A stretch of DNA of 64,000 nucleotides, from NCBI GenBank assembly GCA_016789265.1, contig JAEUQK010000031.1:79950-143949 (forward strand), written 5' to 3'. The stretch is from Blastocatellia bacterium (GTDB lineage Bacteria > Acidobacteriota > Blastocatellia > Pyrinomonadales > Pyrinomonadaceae). Positions 20,842 through 29,312 of this stretch are shown here, in pieces. Within the stretch, counting starts at the first letter, position 1; every line of letters begins with the position of its first letter. Below the pieces are notes generated by a model. It was not told where the DNA came from and made no database searches. It saw only the letters and a list, made by a program, of their open reading frames with translations. The position numbers were made by a program, and so were the translations under genes.

Positions 20842-21930
20842 ATGTTTCAAATTCTTCCGAACATCAACGTCGACTGGATGGGGATCAGAAAACCGCTGAT
20901 CTTTGTTTCTATCGTCATTTTAATCGCCGGGCTCGCTTCGGCAATTGGCCGGCAGCTTTCCCCCGGCGGGACCGATGCGTTCAATCTTGGCGTCGATTTC
21001 CAGGGCGGAACGGTAATTACTGCGAAGTTCAAGCAGAAGCCGTCCGTTGAGGAAATTCGAACCGCATTGGACGGCGCCGGCATCACGGAACCGATCATTC
21101 AGGATTCGCTTGACAAGACCGATGAGGTTCTCATAAAGATACCCCTTCTGGAAAGTTCACAGTCTTCCGGCGATGAGGCCGCGACCGCGAATCAAGTGAA
21201 TATTGGCCGTGAGTCGGTGAAGAAAGCACTCGATACGTTCGGAGCCGAGGCCCAGCCCAATCTCAGTGTTCAGGAAGACCCGAATGCATCGTACAAGATC
21301 GTCGGAACAGACTCCGTCGGCCCCGTTGCCGGAGCACAGTTGAGGAATCAGGCGGTGATAGCCACGTTGCTCGGGATGGCAGGGATCCTGCTTTTCATAG
21401 CATTCCGCTACGACTGGACCTATGCCGCCGGTGCGGTTATAGCTGTGTTCCATGACGTATTGATCACGCTGGCGTTCTTTTCGGTGTTCCAGTGGGAAGT
21501 CAGCCTTACGGTGCTCGCGGCGTTCCTTACTCTTGTCGGATTCTCAGTTAACGACTCGATCGTGATCTTTGACCGCATTCGTGAGAACCTGACAATGAAT
21601 CGCGACAAGTCGCTTTACGCATTGACGAACGATTCTATCAATCAGACGATGTCTAGGACGATAGTTACCAACGGACTTGTATTTCTTTCGGTACTTGCGT
21701 TGGTACTGTTCGGCGGCGAGGTGCTGCGTGGCTTTTCGCTGGCGCTTTTCGTTGGCTCGATCGCCGGGACCTACTCGACCATAGCGATCGCAAGCCCGAT
21801 CGCGATCTGGTGGCAGAGCAAGATAGGCGAATCGAAAATGAAGGAGGTGCAGGTTTCCTCACAGGCTTCGGGAGAGAAACTTGCCTCTGCCTCGCGCCGG
21901 TCCGTTACAAGACGGCCCGTAACCAGATAG
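20842..21930 (+). CDS. secF: Protein translocase subunit SecF
   Basis: 362 residues. N-terminal helix, periplasmic domain starting with LGVDFQGGTVI, and a membrane domain containing VGFSVNDSIVIFDRIREN and the later SRTIVTNG motif, all SecF hallmarks. The C-terminus is an Arg/Ser-rich cytoplasmic tail. Works with SecD in the late stage of Sec export. Last gene of the tgt-yajC-secD-secF cluster. Confidence 0.97.
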   Translation: MFQILPNINVDWMGIRKPLIFVSIVILIAGLASAIGRQLSPGGTDAFNLGVDFQGGTVITAKFKQKPSVEEIRTALDGAGITEPIIQDSLDKTDEVLIKIPLLESSQSSGDEAATANQVNIGRESVKKALDTFGAEAQPNLSVQEDPNASYKIVGTDSVGPVAGAQLRNQAVIATLLGMAGILLFIAFRYDWTYAAGAVIAVFHDVLITLAFFSVFQWEVSLTVLAAFLTLVGFSVNDSIVIFDRIRENLTMNRDKSLYALTNDSINQTMSRTIVTNGLVFLSVLALVLFGGEVLRGFSLALFVGSIAGTYSTIAIASPIAIWWQSKIGESKMKEVQVSSQASGEKLASASRRSVTRRPVTR

Positions 21931-22359
21931 ACGTTTTCTCTGAGGCCGGCACATCACAGAAAAATGGCGATAACACATTGTGATGAACTGGAAGAAAAAG
22001 TTAAGGACAACGTTATAAAAATAGCTTGTTATTCTTGACTTTCAAGTTTTAACTTAATAGACTTTCTTCGTTGCTGGTCAATTAAAATTTTTTCGATCTG
22101 CGTTTTTCCGTTGGATTCGTTAAGGGTTGTTCGGAAACTGTCGGATAATCGTTTTTATTGCCGGCAAATTTCCGTACCATCCCGCGCATCACGAATTTGT
22201 CTTTTGGCTTAAACGGAAAATTTCGAAGACTGCGGTTCCTCTCGGCTCACCCTGACGGAATGGCTACAACTTCGAAAACGCGCGGGTACATCTAATCAAT
22301 CCAGAAAGGTTTCGTAACCCTTGACCTAGTTTGGCACCGGTAAGAGGGAGGAAAGAACG
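21931..22359. other. 429-base regulatory gap between secF and tonB
   Basis: No supported ORF. It begins with an inverted repeat CATCACA / TGTGATG (21952-21958, 21979-21985) that lacks a T-run, then is AT-rich and contains the promoter at 22035-22063. That leaves an untranslated leader of nearly 300 bases before tonB, whose ATG has a strong GGAGG site. I see no known riboswitch fold. Confidence 0.55.
22035..22063 (+). promoter_or_regulatory. Candidate sigma-70 promoter of the TonB-ExbBD operon
   Basis: TTGACT (22035-22040), 17-base spacer, TAGACT (22058-22063), in an AT-rich stretch upstream of tonB with no competing gene. Confidence 0.6.
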
Positions 22360-23166
22360 ATGTTAGACCAATTAGTAGAATCCAGGAGTCATGCTGGAGA
22401 AGACACAAAGAAGAACACGCTGCTCTTAGTTACGTTTGTAATTATAACAACTGCGGCCGTTTTCTCTTGGGGTGTAAGTCTTTTCGGTAAGGACTTTGGC
22501 ATGGGTGGCGAAGAACTTTCGCTTGACACACTGGTTGCGCCGCCGATCATTGAGGAAGCGCCCGAGCCTGAACCGGAAAAGAAGCCGGAACAGCAAAAAG
22601 ACCCGAACGTTGATATCCGAAAGGAGATCATTGCGAGCATGACTGAGACACCGCCCAAGGTGCCGGACAAAGTAAGTACGGAAAAACTTACCATTCCGCC
22701 TCGCGATCCAAACAAGTTTACCGTCAAGGGTGACCGAAATTTTAGCGCCGAAAACGCTCCACCGCCTGACTACCAAGGGCCTGTGAACACAACAGGTTCA
22801 GGCAGCAACAGCGGTGCCACCGGGCAGGGAGGCGATGACGATGCTGCAGATGCTCCGCCGCCGCCGCCGGTCAAGAAGCCGGTTCCGAAGCAGATCTCCG
22901 GTGGTGTGCTGAACGGTAAGGCCACAAGTCTTCCGAAACCGCCTTATCCGCCGGCCGCCCGTGCGGTAAGGGCTTCTGGAGCTGTAAGTGTCCAGGTGCT
23001 GATCGATGAGAGCGGAAACGTAGTTTCGGCGTCGGCTGTAAGCGGCCACCCGCTTCTCCGTGCTGCTGCTGTTCAAGCGGCTCGTGGAGCTAGATTTAGC
23101 CCGACGATGCTTTCGGGGCAACCGGTAAAAGTCTCGGGTGTGATCACTTACAACTTTGTTCCCTAA
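22360..23166 (+). CDS. tonB: TonB-family energy transducer
   Basis: 268 residues. Cytoplasmic N-terminus, one membrane anchor (about residues 23-45), a long Pro/Glu/Lys-rich periplasmic spacer (PEPEPEKKPEQ; PPPPPVKKPVP), and a C-terminal TonB domain (about residues 185-268) with the family patterns YPPAARAVRASGAVSVQVLI and ARFSPTMLSGQPVKVSGVI. Couples the ExbB/ExbD motor to outer-membrane receptors or other envelope machines. First gene of a four-gene operon with exbB and two exbD. A hairpin after it may tune exbB expression. The N-terminus differs from enteric TonB, lacking the usual SHLS motif at the helix. Confidence 0.9.
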   Translation: MLDQLVESRSHAGEDTKKNTLLLVTFVIITTAAVFSWGVSLFGKDFGMGGEELSLDTLVAPPIIEEAPEPEPEKKPEQQKDPNVDIRKEIIASMTETPPKVPDKVSTEKLTIPPRDPNKFTVKGDRNFSAENAPPPDYQGPVNTTGSGSNSGATGQGGDDDAADAPPPPPVKKPVPKQISGGVLNGKATSLPKPPYPPAARAVRASGAVSVQVLIDESGNVVSASAVSGHPLLRAAAVQAARGARFSPTMLSGQPVKVSGVITYNFVP

Positions 23167-23181
23167 TTAACGGAAGGTAGG

Positions 23182-23206
23182 AGAGGCTTCTAAAACGGAA
23201 GCCTCT
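23182..23206 (+). terminator. Intercistronic hairpin between tonB and exbB
   Basis: 9-bp inverted repeat AGAGGCTTC / GAAGCCTCT (23182-23190, 23198-23206) with a 7-base loop but no T-run. More likely an mRNA-processing or stability element, or a partial attenuator, than a full terminator. Confidence 0.5.
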
Positions 23207-23265
23207 TACGATAATCATAGACTTTCGCAATAATAGATTTTTCGATTTTCTTTGGAGGAAAAACC

Positions 23266-24006
23266 ATGACTTTTTTTGCCAGCCTTTTAGGCTCGTTGAT
23301 GTTTTTTGCTGAGGGCGCGCCCAAGATCTCGTTCGGTATCTATGATATCGCCAAGAGCTTGACGATTCCCGGCTGGATCGTTATCGCGATCCTTCTTATC
23401 GAAGCGGTTTATATGATCGCTGTCGGTATCGAGCGTTGGTTGACCTATAACAAGGCCCGCCAGCAATCTCGTCAGTACGCTCCGAAAGTTGCCCAGGCTC
23501 TCAAGAACAGCAACATCGACGAAGCGATAAACATCAGCGATAAGCACAAGGATTCACACCTCGCAATGGTCGTATCGTCGGGACTCAAGGAGTTCACTGC
23601 GCACCAGGGCAATTCGGATATCTCGGCAGATGAGATGGAAGCTTCGAAGCGTGCTCTCGAGCGTGCCATTGCGGTTAAGACCGCTGAATTGAAGCGCGGA
23701 CTTTCGGGACTTGCGACCGTTGGTTCGACGGCACCGTTCGTCGGACTGTTTGGAACCGTTGTGGGTATCATCGGTGCTTTCGTCGGATTGGCACAGGCTG
23801 AAAACGCCGGTATTGCCGCAGTGGGTGGTGCTATCGCTGAGGCCCTCGTTGCTACCGCTTTTGGTATCGCTGTTGCGGTTCCCGCGGTGTGGCTGTTCAA
23901 CTATTTCACGAACAAAGTAACCAGCTTTGGCGTTGAGATGGAGAACTCGGCTTCCGAATTGGTGGATTACTTCATCAAACAGCGTACGAAAGCTCTGCGT
24001 GGCTAA
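23266..24006 (+). CDS. exbB: MotA/TolQ/ExbB proton channel protein
   Basis: 246 residues with three membrane helices: one near residues 25-45 and a C-terminal pair containing the signature LATVGSTAPFVGLFGTVVGI and AIAEALVATAFGIAVAVPAV. Forms the pentameric stator around ExbD and conducts protons. A strong GGAGG site precedes the ATG. The large cytoplasmic loop (about residues 50-135) is as expected for the family. Followed 38 bases later by exbD. Confidence 0.95.
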   Translation: MTFFASLLGSLMFFAEGAPKISFGIYDIAKSLTIPGWIVIAILLIEAVYMIAVGIERWLTYNKARQQSRQYAPKVAQALKNSNIDEAINISDKHKDSHLAMVVSSGLKEFTAHQGNSDISADEMEASKRALERAIAVKTAELKRGLSGLATVGSTAPFVGLFGTVVGIIGAFVGLAQAENAGIAAVGGAIAEALVATAFGIAVAVPAVWLFNYFTNKVTSFGVEMENSASELVDYFIKQRTKALRG

Positions 24007-24044
24007 TTGCCCGCAAGCAGTTTTTCTGAGGGAGATATATAGCC

Positions 24045-24497
24045 ATGGGTGCAAAAGTCGGTGGAACCGATGAATATAACTCGGAGATCAACGTAACCCC
24101 GATGGTGGACGTTATGCTGGTGCTGCTGATCATCTTCATGATCGTCACACCGCTGCTCCAATCGGGCGTTACGGTGAACTATCCGAGGGAACTCACTTCG
24201 CCTGAAGAGGATATGGATATTACGAAGGATACGTCCGTTCTGATCGCCATTCCTGATAACAACAACTTCTATGTAGGCAAGGAACAATTTCCGCTCGAAG
24301 GCCTTGGTGAAAAGGTCAAGAATATGATGAAGGACAAAACGCCCGAAAAGCGCATCGTCTACATCAAGAGCGGCGTTGATGTCGATTACGGAACTGTGGT
24401 GAAGGCCATCGATATCATCCGTAAACAGGACATCGACAAGATCGGACTTGTCGCGGACAAGAAGAAAGGCGGAGGAGAGGCCGCGGCAGCAAAATAA
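24045..24497 (+). CDS. exbD: ExbD/TolR biopolymer transport protein (copy 1)
   Basis: 150 residues. Short cytoplasmic N-terminus, one membrane helix with the proton-carrying Asp (INVTPMVDVMLVLLIIFMIV, residues about 16-35) and a periplasmic TolR-like domain ending in IRKQDIDKIGLVADK. Partner of ExbB and TonB. A Lys/Gly/Ala tail ends the protein. GAGGGAG ribosome site upstream. Confidence 0.95.
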   Translation: MGAKVGGTDEYNSEINVTPMVDVMLVLLIIFMIVTPLLQSGVTVNYPRELTSPEEDMDITKDTSVLIAIPDNNNFYVGKEQFPLEGLGEKVKNMMKDKTPEKRIVYIKSGVDVDYGTVVKAIDIIRKQDIDKIGLVADKKKGGGEAAAAK

Positions 24498-24534
24498 TTC
24501 AGAGAGCCGCATCGGCGGTTTGGAGTGAAAAGTT

Positions 24535-25011
24535 ATGGGAATGTCATCAGGCGGCCCGAAAGGTGAGGCAACGCCAAATATTAACGTAACACCGTTGATC
24601 GACGTTCTGTTGGTGCTTTTGATCATTTTCATGGTGATCACGCCGGTCAAACCTAGTAAGTTTGAAGCGAAAGTCCCGGCGGAACCAAAGAACCAGCAGA
24701 ACCTTGACGTTAAGCCTAATCCGTTGACCCTCGTGGTCGCGATCAATAGGGAAACAAAGGGGATAACGCTGAACAATGAAGCAGCGGGAGATGTGAGCGA
24801 TGCTTCTGCATTAACAGCAAAACTATCGGAGATATTCAAGACGCGGGAAAACAATGGTGTTTTCCGTGAGAATAGCAACGAGATAGAAAAGACGATCTTT
24901 ATCAAATCGCCAAAGACTGTAAGGTACGGCGATGTTGTAAAGGTAATCGACGCTGCTAAGTTGGCGGGTGCGTCACCGATCGGCCTCCAGGTCGACGATC
25001 TAACTGATTAA
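24535..25011 (+). CDS. exbD: ExbD/TolR biopolymer transport protein (copy 2)
   Basis: 158 residues; same layout as the preceding gene (INVTPLIDVLLVLLIIFMVI with the conserved Asp) but the periplasmic domain is diverged and carries an insertion around residues 80-120. The two may assemble as an ExbD heterodimer in the ExbB pentamer pore, as proposed for loci with two ExbD genes (inference). Ends the operon; a terminator follows. Confidence 0.94.
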   Translation: MGMSSGGPKGEATPNINVTPLIDVLLVLLIIFMVITPVKPSKFEAKVPAEPKNQQNLDVKPNPLTLVVAINRETKGITLNNEAAGDVSDASALTAKLSEIFKTRENNGVFRENSNEIEKTIFIKSPKTVRYGDVVKVIDAAKLAGASPIGLQVDDLTD

Positions 25012-25024
25012 TTCGGGCGAATAA

Positions 25025-25062
25025 GGCACGGAACGATAGGGAATTTCCGTGCCCGCCTTTTT
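25025..25062 (+). terminator. Rho-independent terminator of the TonB-ExbBD operon
   Basis: Perfect 9-bp stem GGCACGGAA / TTCCGTGCC (25025-25033, 25045-25053), 11-base loop, then CGCCTTTTT. Confidence 0.85.
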
Positions 25063-25075
25063 ACGGAGTCTAAAA

Positions 25076-26035
25076 ATGAGATCTTCTCGTTTAGGGGTAT
25101 TGTTTTTATTGGCGATCGGTGTGATCGCGTCGACCAATTGCTCGTACTACAACAGGGTAATGTCACGAAAGGACCTGGTCGACGGTTCGGTCGCATATAG
25201 GGAACGAAAGTTTGCAGAAGCGGAGGCTCTCTTTCGCAAAGCGGCAGCACGCGATCCGCAGTCTACCGAAGGTAAAACGGCTCAGGTATTTCTGGCCCGA
25301 ACCCTTCATTCACAGTACATCGGAAATCGCCAGAATCCTGCATTGGCTGAGAATGCGATCGCAGAATACAAAAAGGCACTTGCTCTGAATCCTAATGATC
25401 AGAGTTCTTACAAGGCGATCGCGAGCCTGTTTGAAAACCTGCAGAAGACAGATGACTGGCAAAAGTGGGTCACTGAAAGATCGGCCAACTCCGCTATCGA
25501 ACCGCAGTTTCGAGCTGAGGCATTGACGGCCCTTGCGGCGAAGCAGAACACTTGTGCGAACGAGATCAGTGATACGGACGCTACTAAGAAAAAGGCCAAG
25601 GACAAGGACGGGAAAGATATCTTTCAGTTCGTGAAACCGGCGGACGCCGCAGAATTCGATAAATTCAAAGGCTGTGTGTCAACGGGTGAAGAACTCATTG
25701 GTAAAGCGATGGCCCTTGAACCGGACTCGGTCAAGAATGCAAAATCACTGAATCTCAAGTCATTGACGGATGAACAGTTGAAGTCAAACAACGACGTCAT
25801 AAAGATCTTTGAATCGGCCCGTTCCTATCGCGCAAGCTTGACCATTCAGGCTATGCGCCTTGCAGAGATGGAAGGCAGAACCGCCGACCGTGATCGTCTC
25901 AAAGCCGAGGGCGATGCGTTCCGATCGCAATATTCGGAGCTTAGCGAGGTTGTAAGAAACATTCAGACTGAAGTAGATACACGCAGGGCAGCCTCTGATG
26001 CGGCGGCAAGTACGAATGCCAACGCCAAAAAATAA
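25076..26035 (+). CDS. TPR-repeat lipoprotein
   Basis: 319 residues from the ATG at 25076. An upstream in-frame GTG at 25049 lies inside the terminator hairpin and is rejected. The signal peptide ends at a lipobox-like STNC (Cys near residue 22), so the protein is probably membrane-anchored by lipid. Two to three tetratricopeptide repeats follow (SVAYRERKFAEAEALFRKAA; AIAEYKKALALNPNDQSSYK), then a Lys/Asp-rich insert and a helical C-terminus ending in Ala/Asn/Lys. Probably a protein-interaction scaffold in the envelope. Its placement straight after the TonB-ExbBD operon suggests, but does not prove, a link. Confidence 0.85.
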   Translation: MRSSRLGVLFLLAIGVIASTNCSYYNRVMSRKDLVDGSVAYRERKFAEAEALFRKAAARDPQSTEGKTAQVFLARTLHSQYIGNRQNPALAENAIAEYKKALALNPNDQSSYKAIASLFENLQKTDDWQKWVTERSANSAIEPQFRAEALTALAAKQNTCANEISDTDATKKKAKDKDGKDIFQFVKPADAAEFDKFKGCVSTGEELIGKAMALEPDSVKNAKSLNLKSLTDEQLKSNNDVIKIFESARSYRASLTIQAMRLAEMEGRTADRDRLKAEGDAFRSQYSELSEVVRNIQTEVDTRRAASDAAASTNANAKK

Positions 26036-26061
26036 CGGTTGGTGAAAGTTGGTTTTTGAAG

Positions 26062-26098
26062 ATCGATGTCCGGCAAATCGCAGGGCATCGATTTTTTT
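26062..26098 (+). terminator. Rho-independent terminator of the TPR lipoprotein gene
   Basis: 10-bp stem with one wobble (26062-26071 pairing with 26083-26092: ATCGATGTCC / GGGCATCGAT), 11-base loop, run of seven T. Confidence 0.85.
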
Positions 26099-26171
26099 GT
26101 CTATTTCAGAGCAGGAACGGAAAATTGTCTATACTTTGGCGATAGTTCGCCGATAGAATGGAACCTACTGG

Positions 26172-28382
26172 ATGATGATCCGAATTGAAGACATCATTGA
26201 AAAGGTGGAAGGCAATCGCCCTGACCCGGATACTGAGTTGATCCGGAGGGCATATCTTTTCTCCGCGCTTCATCATCGGGGTCAGAAACGAGCCTCCGGC
26301 GAACCGTATTTGGTGCATCCGCTCGAGGTCGCCAATATCCTGGCGGATATGAGACTTGACGAAGTAAGCGTTTCGACTGGCCTTTTGCATGACGTCGTTG
26401 AAGATACCCTTGTCGATCTTGATACGATCCGGTCGTATTTTGGTGATGAGATCACCCTGCTCGTTGACGGACTCACGAAGATCGCTCATATCAGTAATCT
26501 GTCTAAGGAGAAACAACAGGCCGAGAACGTCCGGAAGATGGTCCTGGCGATGATAACTGATGTCCGTGTCGTTCTGATCAAACTCGCCGATCGGCTTCAC
26601 AACATGAGGACAATGCAGTTCCTAAAGCCAGAGAAAAGGGCTCGAATTGCACAGGAAACACTTGATATCTATGCGCCTATCGCACACCGGCTTGGTATGG
26701 GTAAGATGCGAAGCGAGCTGGAGGACCTGTCATTTCAAAACATCTATCCCGAAGAGTATAAAAAGCTTTCAAAAGAAGTTGACGCAAGAAGGCCCGAGCT
26801 AGAAGCGATCCTCGAGCGTATCAAGTCCATGATCTCTTCAAAGCTTGCGGAGAATGATGTCCCGGTCGTAGCGATCGAGGGGCGCGTTAAACGTCTGTAC
26901 TCACTCTGGAAGAAGCTGAAAAAGCAGAAGATCGCCATCGAACAGGTTTACGACCTCATCGCAACACGGATCATTACTCCGAATGACAGGAAATACTGTT
27001 ACCTGACATTAAGCGTCGTGCACGATATCTGGACACCGGTTCCGGAGCGATTTAAGGACTGGATAGCGATTCCCAGAGATAATCTTTACCAGTCCCTGCA
27101 TACTTCTGTGATCGGTGACGGAGGTCAGCCATTTGAGGTGCAAATACGAACTGAAGAAATGCACCAGATCGCCGAAGAAGGGGTAGCGGCGCATTGGAAA
27201 TACAAGGAAAAGAAACTTGGAGCAAGCGATGAAGACGAAACTCTCGATGAACTTAGAAAGACCGTCGAGAAACTGCTTCTCCCGCTGGTGGAGACTACCG
27301 AGGTAAACGAAGATTCGGAAGACTTTATCGAATCTTTGAAGCTGGATCTTTATCCAAAAGACGTTTACGCATTCACGCCGATGGGAAAAGTGATACAACT
27401 TCCCAAGGGGGCGACGCCTTTAGATTTCGCATATGCGATTCACTCCGAGGTTGGCGATACCTGTACGGGAGCCAAGATAAACGGCAGGATCGTGCAGCTG
27501 AGAACGGAGATCCAAAACGGCGATGTGATCGAGATCCTTACCACGCCAAACTCGAAGCCTTCGCGCGACTGGCTTAATTTTGTTGTTACATCAAAAGCCC
27601 GGAACCGAATTCGTCATTGGATATCGGAGCAACAGCGATCCGATTCTATTGAACTTGGCCGTAAGCTTCTGGAAAAAGAAGCCGAGCGCTTTCGGGTTTC
27701 CAGCAAGAAGCTATTGAATAATGAGGTCGAACTGAAAAAGATCGCTAACGATTACGGTCTGAGCAGGGCAGAAGATCTCCTTGCCTCGATCGGCTACGGA
27801 AAGACGCTTCCCAGAAATGTTCTGTCCAAATTTCTCGGAGCAGAGAAATTCGCCGAACTCGATCCCGATAAGCGAAACCAGACTCGCCTGGAAACCGGCA
27901 TCAAAGCGGTTAGAAAATTCATTGGTCTCGGCGAGGATGCGATCATCGTAAAGGGGGTGGACAACCTTCTTACTACACGAGCTCGCTGCTGCAATCCGCT
28001 TCGAGGCGAAGATATCGTCGGTTATATCTCGCTGGGAAAAGGCATCGTCGTGCACAGTAAGAAATGCAAGAATGTTCGCCAGTTAATGATCAACAAGGAT
28101 CGGATCGTCGAGGTGGATTGGGCAAAGAACGATAAAGACGAGATCCAGTCGGTCGCTATCATGGTGACGACCGAGAACCGAACGGGCATGCTTGCCGGAA
28201 TAACCAACGCGATCGCCGAGATAAAGACCGGCATCAGAGATGCACGTGCAAACGTTTCACGGGATGACACGGGAATCATAGAGGTGACCGTCGAAGTTTA
28301 TGATAAAAAACACCTTGACCGAGTAATATCGTCGATCGAAAAGGTTCCCGGCGTAATTGCTGTCGAACGTCAAAACGCATAG
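26172..28382 (+). CDS. rel: Bifunctional (p)ppGpp synthetase/hydrolase (Rel/SpoT)
   Basis: 736 residues. HD hydrolase domain with the metal/catalytic motif HDVVEDT (about residues 74-80); synthetase domain with RFKDWIAIPRDNLYQSLHTS (about residues 295-314). RFKD matches the RxKD signature of bifunctional rather than synthetase-only enzymes. A TGS domain follows (DVYAFTPMGKVIQLPKGATP), then a zinc-finger-like region (ARCCNPLRGEDIVGYIS) and a C-terminal ACT domain. Both active sites look intact, so it should be the sole long RSH stringent-response enzyme. The usual Gly of NGYQSLHT is Leu here. Monocistronic or leading into ridA after 100 bases. Confidence 0.95.
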   Translation: MMIRIEDIIEKVEGNRPDPDTELIRRAYLFSALHHRGQKRASGEPYLVHPLEVANILADMRLDEVSVSTGLLHDVVEDTLVDLDTIRSYFGDEITLLVDGLTKIAHISNLSKEKQQAENVRKMVLAMITDVRVVLIKLADRLHNMRTMQFLKPEKRARIAQETLDIYAPIAHRLGMGKMRSELEDLSFQNIYPEEYKKLSKEVDARRPELEAILERIKSMISSKLAENDVPVVAIEGRVKRLYSLWKKLKKQKIAIEQVYDLIATRIITPNDRKYCYLTLSVVHDIWTPVPERFKDWIAIPRDNLYQSLHTSVIGDGGQPFEVQIRTEEMHQIAEEGVAAHWKYKEKKLGASDEDETLDELRKTVEKLLLPLVETTEVNEDSEDFIESLKLDLYPKDVYAFTPMGKVIQLPKGATPLDFAYAIHSEVGDTCTGAKINGRIVQLRTEIQNGDVIEILTTPNSKPSRDWLNFVVTSKARNRIRHWISEQQRSDSIELGRKLLEKEAERFRVSSKKLLNNEVELKKIANDYGLSRAEDLLASIGYGKTLPRNVLSKFLGAEKFAELDPDKRNQTRLETGIKAVRKFIGLGEDAIIVKGVDNLLTTRARCCNPLRGEDIVGYISLGKGIVVHSKKCKNVRQLMINKDRIVEVDWAKNDKDEIQSVAIMVTTENRTGMLAGITNAIAEIKTGIRDARANVSRDDTGIIEVTVEVYDKKHLDRVISSIEKVPGVIAVERQNA

Positions 28383-28482
28383 AAAAGCCCCAAATAACCC
28401 TGCCCACCGCTTTCTTTTGCCGCCGGGATTTGCTAATATTCCCCTTTTGCTTGGGGATTGATTGTCGACTCAAACAATGGCG

Positions 28483-28860
28483 ATGAAAGAGATCATTTCA
28501 ACTGAAAATGCGCCCGGTGCTATCGGACCTTACTCACAGGCGATAAAAGCCAACGGAATGCTGTTCTGCTCCGGTCAGATCCCTATCGATCCGGCAACCG
28601 GCGAATTTGTGTCCGGCGGCGTTGCGGAGCAGACCGAGCAGGTATTCAAAAACCTGATCGCGGTCTTAGAGGCGGGTGGGTCGAGTCTTGAGAACGTCGT
28701 AAAGACGACAGTATTCCTTGCAGATATGGGTGAGTTTGCGGTGATGAACGAGGTTTACGGAAGGTATTTCGATTCAAACAAACCGGCACGGGCGACCGTT
28801 CAGGCAGCCAGACTGCCGCGCGACGCGAAAGTCGAGATCGACTGCATTGCCCTTGTTTAG
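28483..28860 (+). CDS. ridA: RidA family reactive-imine deaminase
   Basis: 125 residues from the ATG at 28483, chosen because family members start M-K-x-I-I-S-T-x-x-A-P (here [20 protein letters not shown]). Alternative starts are ATG 28477 and TTG 28462. Contains the RidA core: a conserved Arg in the C-terminal stretch [21 protein letters not shown] and a Glu near the end. Hydrolyses 2-aminoacrylate and related enamines/imines formed by PLP enzymes such as threonine dehydratase, protecting PLP enzymes. A threonine-dehydratase-like gene is present about 20 kb downstream. Confidence 0.93.
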   Translation: MKEIISTENAPGAIGPYSQAIKANGMLFCSGQIPIDPATGEFVSGGVAEQTEQVFKNLIAVLEAGGSSLENVVKTTVFLADMGEFAVMNEVYGRYFDSNKPARATVQAARLPRDAKVEIDCIALV

Positions 28861-28867
28861 GTCAACG

Positions 28868-28903
28868 AACTTCAGTTTGTTGATACCTCGTCAAACTGAA
28901 GTT
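28868..28903. repeat. Long inverted repeat after ridA
   Basis: Perfect 12-bp arms AACTTCAGTTTG / CAAACTGAAGTT (28868-28879, 28892-28903) around a 12-base loop. The second arm continues as TTTG, so it forms part of a smaller palindrome itself. Possible terminator for ridA, or a REP-like element; no T-run. Confidence 0.6.
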
Positions 28904-28920
28904 TGACGGACATAAGAAAA

Positions 28921-28952
28921 TGCCAAACGCCGTAAATCTTCAGCGTTTGGCA
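28921..28952 (-). terminator. Hairpin between convergent ridA and rpmB
   Basis: Perfect 10-bp stem TGCCAAACGC / GCGTTTGGCA (28921-28930, 28943-28952) with a 12-base loop. Read on the minus strand it is followed by ATTTTCTTATG, a weak U-tract, so it could end rpmB transcription. Confidence 0.55.
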
Positions 28953-28984
28953 ACTATTTCGAGAACGCGGAACTCAAATTGACT

Positions 28985-29179
28985 TTACGCAGCTTTGACA
29001 ATCTTGCCCGACTTGATGCAGCGAGTGCACACCTTTATCCGGCCATTACTTCCGGTCGGAAGCTGAACACGAACCGGCTGCAGGTTCGGGTTGAACCGGC
29101 GGCGGGTCTTATTGTTCGCATGTGAAACGTTGTTTCCGAATTGCGGACCTTTGCCGCATATGTCGCATCTTTGTGCCAT
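28985..29179 (-). CDS. rpmB: 50S ribosomal protein L28
   Basis: 64 residues, typical length. Begins [20 protein letters not shown] and has the family core [15 protein letters not shown]. Four Cys (CDIC near the start, CTRC near the end) form a zinc-ribbon variant of L28. A GGGAGG site precedes the ATG and a strong promoter lies at 29241-29270. Confidence 0.96.
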   Translation of the reverse strand: MAQRCDICGKGPQFGNNVSHANNKTRRRFNPNLQPVRVQLPTGSNGRIKVCTRCIKSGKIVKAA

Positions 29180-29240
29180 AAATAATTGCCTCCCTTACGG
29201 ATGAGGTAAGTGCGAGTTTTAGAAAAACTCAAAAACAAAT

Positions 29241-29270
29241 TTTATAGCAAATCGAGTGTAGACTAGTCAA
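29241..29270 (-). promoter_or_regulatory. Sigma-70 promoter of rpmB
   Basis: Minus strand TTGACT (29265-29270), 18-base spacer, TATAAA (29241-29246) with TG one base upstream (extended -10). About 60 bases from the rpmB start codon, fitting a highly expressed ribosomal gene. Confidence 0.7.
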
Positions 29271-29312
29271 GTAATGAACTTAATTGATTCTTTTAGAGGA
29301 GTTATTTCCAAC

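Noticed and set aside
25049..25075. GTG start for the TPR lipoprotein
   Set aside because: It lies in the terminator stem of the preceding operon and would spoil the lipoprotein signal.
28462..28482. TTG start for ridA
   Set aside because: The family N-terminus matches the ATG at 28483 and the TTG has no ribosome site.
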